Source: Halioxenophilus sp033283405
GTDB taxonomy: Bacteria > Pseudomonadota > Gammaproteobacteria > Pseudomonadales > Cellvibrionaceae
DNA length: 64,000 nt
Direction: 5' to 3'
NCBI RefSeq assembly: GCF_033283405.1
Contig: NZ_JAWMQR010000007.1
Location: 186,001 to 250,000 of the forward strand
Below, piece by piece: positions 60,947-64,000 of the stretch (the first letter of the stretch is position 1; the number at the start of each line of letters is the position of its first letter). The translations under genes and the position numbers were made by a program. Under the pieces are notes generated by a model. The model was not told where the DNA came from. It saw nothing but the letters and a program-made list of their open reading frames with translations, and did no database searches.

Positions 60947-61507
60947 TTATTGCTCCCTGTCGGGGTGACCTTCAATGAAGAAACTCTCGCTGAAATCATC
61001 GAAGGTTTTGCCAATAAACTGGTCACCGCTAAAGGCCATGCCCATCAGCCCCTGGCGCCAGTCCGCCGACTGCCCCCAATCCTGGGACCAGTCGTAGAGC
61101 ATTGTGCGCTCGATAATACGCCACTCACCGCGTCGTTTTTCCAGGCGGTCGAGATAGCGCCCGCCCAGTACCAGGTCGCGCTCTTCACTACCGGTGTTGA
61201 CCCGGTGGTAGGCCATAACGTGGGTCTCGGCGGCGGCCTCCTCGTCGGATTCCAGCTGAATCAAGGTCTGCCCGAGGATGTGTTGGGTGAGCACCACCGC
61301 GGGCGAGCCGGGTACCACCCACTCCAGGTAGGCGGGCAGGTCACCGGCAAAGATGCCGTAGTCGGTGGTGGCAGAGGGCCAAAAACAGCGCTTGATGCGC
61401 TCGTCGCAGCGGCGGTCCTCGCCGCGGGCGAGACGGGCAATGCAGTCGCGGATCTTTTCCCGGTCAAGCAGCGCCTGCAACTCGACGGGAATGGTCGCTG
61501 TAGCCAT
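60947..61507 (-). CDS. SnoaL-like (NTF2 fold) protein
   Basis: The 186-residue protein is a distant paralogue of the one at 59352-59912. It starts LLDREKIRDCIARLARGEDR, continues IKRCFWPSATTDYG and ends with the sheet VMAYHRVNTGSEERDLVLGG and RYLDRLEKRRGEWRIIERTM. It has the same length and GGRYLDR motif as its paralogue. The function is unknown; relatives include dehydratases, isomerases and ketosteroid isomerase-like enzymes. It follows the MaoC-like gene by 17 bases and precedes the SDR, so the order MaoC, SnoaL, SDR, SnoaL is one transcription unit. Confidence 0.8.
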   Translation of the reverse strand: MATATIPVELQALLDREKIRDCIARLARGEDRRCDERIKRCFWPSATTDYGIFAGDLPAYLEWVVPGSPAVVLTQHILGQTLIQLESDEEAAAETHVMAYHRVNTGSEERDLVLGGRYLDRLEKRRGEWRIIERTMLYDWSQDWGQSADWRQGLMGMAFSGDQFIGKTFDDFSESFFIEGHPDREQ

Positions 61508-61524
61508 AAAGCATCTCCGAATGT

Positions 61525-62700
61525 TTATTGTGTTTGAGTGGGCAGTTCGATTTCCGCCTGGGCGGTAGCCGAAGTGACTCCCAATTGATTAGCCATTCTG
61601 AAATCAACCTGCACCAGGTGGCGGCCGTCGGCATCGACCAGTTTATCGACCACCGTGGCATCCATCACCGAGATGTCGCCGGTAAAGGAGGGGCCCCGGT
61701 AGGCGCAGTTGGAGTGGACCACCGACCCCCACTCCCCGGCCCAACCGGCGAGGTAGTCGAGTATCCAGGCGCCCATCGAGGCGCCGTAGCCGTAGCCGCG
61801 CGGCATGCCAATCTGGCGGGCGAAGCGGGGGAAGAGATGGCCGCGCGATGGGCCGATGTAGGCACCGTCGGTCATCTCCGGGTTTTCCAGCTCAAGCACC
61901 GGGTCCTGCTCCTTGCCGGCCATATCGCCGGTAAAACCCAGGGCTTCGATATCGAGATCGGTGCGTCGTTTGACGCCACACCAGATGGTGAACAGGTAGG
62001 CGCGCCACTCGGTGGTAAAGCTGGCGATACTGTGTGGACCAATGATGCGGGTGGGTAATTTGTCACCCACCTGCACCGACTCCCAGCAGCGCTGGCCGTG
62101 GCCGAGCTCGTGCAGCATCTTGATCCATTCAAATTTTTTGGCTTCCAGCTCGCGCAGCTCGTCGTCGCCCCACACCGGGTCATCAGCGTCCCCTGGCGAA
62201 CCGCCCATCTCCCGGGCCAGGTCGGGCCGATAGCGAATGGCGGTGGAACGCTGGGTGGCAATCAGGTCGCCGTGCTGATTGTAATAGTAGTTATCGCCGC
62301 GTTGAAAACAGGTGGGGCCGGCGAATTTGGTCTCTTTCACGGTGTAATCGATGGGTACCCGGTGGTTGTGCAGCCTATCTCCGGGAAATATGCGGGGCCC
62401 GTGAAACCACCACTCGTCGCCGCCGAAGATCAGGTGCGAGTGGGGAATAGCGCCGACACAGGAGGGACCGGTGCCGTGGGCATCGTCCATGGCCACGCAA
62501 AAGGACTGCGGCGCGACCAGGCCGGCAAAGCGGCTCTCGCTGGCGAAATCGGAGTCATAGTGCAGGCGGTTGGGGTAGTGCATCGCCTGTGCCCAGCGGC
62601 GAATATCATTGTGGGCAAAGGGCTCGCGCATACGGGCCGGCTGAATAGGGACGCCGATATGGCGGTCGAGATCGGAGCAGTCCAATACTTTGTCGTTCAT
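61525..62700 (-). CDS. MaoC-like/FAS1-type double hot-dog dehydratase
   Basis: The 391-residue protein has an N-terminal hot-dog domain with the hydratase-type signature AMHYPNRLHYDSDFASESRF, matching the D/N-x-x-H-x-D pattern of MaoC enzymes, and FFHGPR-like surroundings in WWFHGPRIFPGDRLHNH. A second hot-dog half follows with GGPSRGHLFPRF-type motifs and YGYGASMGAWILDYLAGWAG. Such proteins hydrate or dehydrate enoyl-CoA or thioester substrates. It is the first gene of the SnoaL/SDR cluster, with AraC-family control upstream. I see no signal peptide. An acyl-CoA substrate is likely, but its identity is unknown. Confidence 0.8.
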   Translation of the reverse strand: MNDKVLDCSDLDRHIGVPIQPARMREPFAHNDIRRWAQAMHYPNRLHYDSDFASESRFAGLVAPQSFCVAMDDAHGTGPSCVGAIPHSHLIFGGDEWWFHGPRIFPGDRLHNHRVPIDYTVKETKFAGPTCFQRGDNYYYNQHGDLIATQRSTAIRYRPDLAREMGGSPGDADDPVWGDDELRELEAKKFEWIKMLHELGHGQRCWESVQVGDKLPTRIIGPHSIASFTTEWRAYLFTIWCGVKRRTDLDIEALGFTGDMAGKEQDPVLELENPEMTDGAYIGPSRGHLFPRFARQIGMPRGYGYGASMGAWILDYLAGWAGEWGSVVHSNCAYRGPSFTGDISVMDATVVDKLVDADGRHLVQVDFRMANQLGVTSATAQAEIELPTQTQ

Positions 62701-62842
62701 GGTTGTTTCCTGAGCGGGCTTCGCGCTTGGCGGGTGTGGCCTGTTGTCGTTTTGTGGGCCGGGAAACAGTCATTGTATTGAGCCGAATTTGTCCCTGGTT
62801 AGTCAGTTGGCGCAAAAAGGTGGCACTTGGCGCAGTGCTCGA

Positions 62843-63901
62843 TTAGATGGTGCCCTGGCTCAGGCGGTACTGGTGCGGTGAGAGGCCAGTCCAGCGACGG
62901 AAGGCGCGGCCAAAACTGGTGCGCTCGGCGTAGCCCAGAGAGTCGGCAATTTCGGCGATGGAGAGGCTGCTGTGCAGCAGCACATACTTGGCGTGCTCGA
63001 GCCGCTGCTGCTCGACGATACCGCTGTAGGTTTTGCCGGCGTTGTGCAGGCGCGCTTGCAGTGTACGCAGTGGCAGGTTGAGGCTGCGGCCGCAGGCTTC
63101 AATAGAGAGGTCGCCACCGGCCAACTGCCTGGCAATAAAGTGTTGCACCCGCTCCACCACCGACTGCCGCGGTTCGGCCTTGAGCCGATACATATAGGCG
63201 TAGAGCAGCTGAAAGAGAGGTCCGTTGGCGCTGGCCACCGGTGCCGGTAACAACTGGCTGGCAAAGGCGATGGCGGATTTGTGGGCGCCCAGTCGTACCG
63301 GGCAGTTCAGGCGCTGCTGCAACTCCTGGTGGGTGGCCGCTGGCAGGCGATCGGGCAGGCAGACATAACTGGGCCGAAAGTCGGTGCCGCCGACCGCTTG
63401 CAGTACCCGCAAATTGAGCCAGAGCCCTTGGAAATTGGCCTGGGTGTTGGCTCCCATGGGCGTGCGCTCGGCCCAGCAGAGCTCGGCGATCTCATCACCC
63501 TCGACCAGCGTCAGCACGCTTTCGGAGCAGTGCGTGATGGGCAGAAATTCGATCAGGCAGGCAAGGGCATCGCGCAGGGTGGCGGCGGCTCGGCAGAGGC
63601 TGAGTACCGAGCCATACACCTCAGGTTGCTGATGCTCGGCCAGGTGTAAGCCAAACAGTGGGTCGGCCAGGCTTTCGGCGCAATCTTCAAACAGGCTGGT
63701 CAGCACCCGGCAATCGATAAAGTGGTCGCTATCGTTGAGGATGCGCTGTTCCAGGTTGTGCCGGGCCAGAATCTCCCGGTAGTCGCCACCCAGGCGGGTG
63801 ATCAGTTGCGGCAGCTGCTCAAGATTGGCGGCGCGTACCTGGCAGGGTTCCGGTAGCAGGTGCAGGGGGCGGGGCAAACTGAAAAAGGGCTCACTGGGCA
63901 T
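62843..63901 (-). CDS. AraC-family transcriptional regulator
   Basis: The 352-residue protein has an N-terminal arabinose-binding-like sensor domain of the OruR/ArgR-like group (ITHCSESVLTLVEGDEIAELC near the middle). At its C-terminus is a double helix-turn-helix: LEACGRSLNLPLRTLQARLH-type first helix pair, then LSIAEIADSLGYAERTSFGR and RWTGLSPHQYRLSQG. Such proteins activate catabolic genes when an inducer is present. It is encoded on the same strand just upstream of the MaoC/SnoaL/SDR cluster (gap 142 bases), so it may regulate it. About 99 bases upstream remain in the window. Confidence 0.88.
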   Translation of the reverse strand: MPSEPFFSLPRPLHLLPEPCQVRAANLEQLPQLITRLGGDYREILARHNLEQRILNDSDHFIDCRVLTSLFEDCAESLADPLFGLHLAEHQQPEVYGSVLSLCRAAATLRDALACLIEFLPITHCSESVLTLVEGDEIAELCWAERTPMGANTQANFQGLWLNLRVLQAVGGTDFRPSYVCLPDRLPAATHQELQQRLNCPVRLGAHKSAIAFASQLLPAPVASANGPLFQLLYAYMYRLKAEPRQSVVERVQHFIARQLAGGDLSIEACGRSLNLPLRTLQARLHNAGKTYSGIVEQQRLEHAKYVLLHSSLSIAEIADSLGYAERTSFGRAFRRWTGLSPHQYRLSQGTI

Positions 63902-64000
63902 GGCGGTTTTACTCGCTTGCTGTCAGACCAACCGGTCTGCAATGGTTATTATTTGCGCGTGGCTAATAGTGCCGAGTAAAGCACGGCCCGGGTAGCTAGA

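Overview
The window reads as chromosome of an aerobic Gram-negative gammaproteobacterium that lives on hydrophobic carbon sources. This placement is inference from gene content: four TonB-dependent receptors, a heavy-metal RND efflux operon, many acyl-CoA enzymes and TetR/LysR/AraC/MalT-type regulators. The style resembles marine or freshwater Spongiibacteraceae and Halieaceae relatives. No rRNA, tRNA, transposase, integrase, phage gene or CRISPR array was seen.

Left part (1-10.5 kb): the 5' end of a TonB receptor gene leaves the window at base 1. A CoA-transferase of the acetate/succinate type follows, then a decayed ECF sigma gene, a TetR regulator, a TauD-like dioxygenase, an FAD oxidoreductase of the ketosteroid-dehydrogenase/fumarate-reductase superfamily coupled to an SRPBCC protein, a second TonB receptor with a strong terminator, and a small AhpD-like protein.

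Central catabolic part (10.5-36 kb): a six-gene minus-strand operon runs kinase-like protein, acyl-CoA dehydrogenase, aldehyde dehydrogenase, acyl-CoA synthetase, zinc alcohol dehydrogenase and GXWXG protein. This set could take an alcohol through aldehyde and acid to acyl-CoA and into beta-oxidation. Next come a TonB receptor and a MalT-type LuxR regulator. A branched-chain beta-oxidation set follows: HSD10-like dehydrogenase, alpha-methylacyl-CoA racemase, two crotonases, thiolase and a nitronate-monooxygenase-like flavoprotein. It is interrupted by a nearly perfect array of a 136-bp structured repeat and preceded by the wreck of an acyl-CoA dehydrogenase. A phosphatase / acyl-CoA dehydrogenase / kinase operon then resembles a split ACAD10/ACAD11 or LvaA-LvaC system.

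Right part (36-64 kb): a module of triheme cytochrome c, an unrecognised exported protein, a DUF1592-type haem lipoprotein and a Tat-exported DUF1552 protein is followed by a two-component system and a TonB receptor. Then come an MltB-type transglycosylase, an unusual outer-membrane protein carrying a gluzincin metalloprotease signature, and a TolC / adaptor / CusA-like RND / DUF3240 operon with a divergent two-component system. The end holds a cluster of two SnoaL-like proteins, an SDR without its catalytic tyrosine, a MaoC-like hydratase and an AraC regulator.

The strongest candidates for something undescribed are the 136-bp repeat array, the cytochrome/DUF1592/DUF1552 module, the metalloprotease-barrel fusion and the kinase-dehydrogenase pairs. 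All functions are read from sequence motifs by eye; no database search was run.
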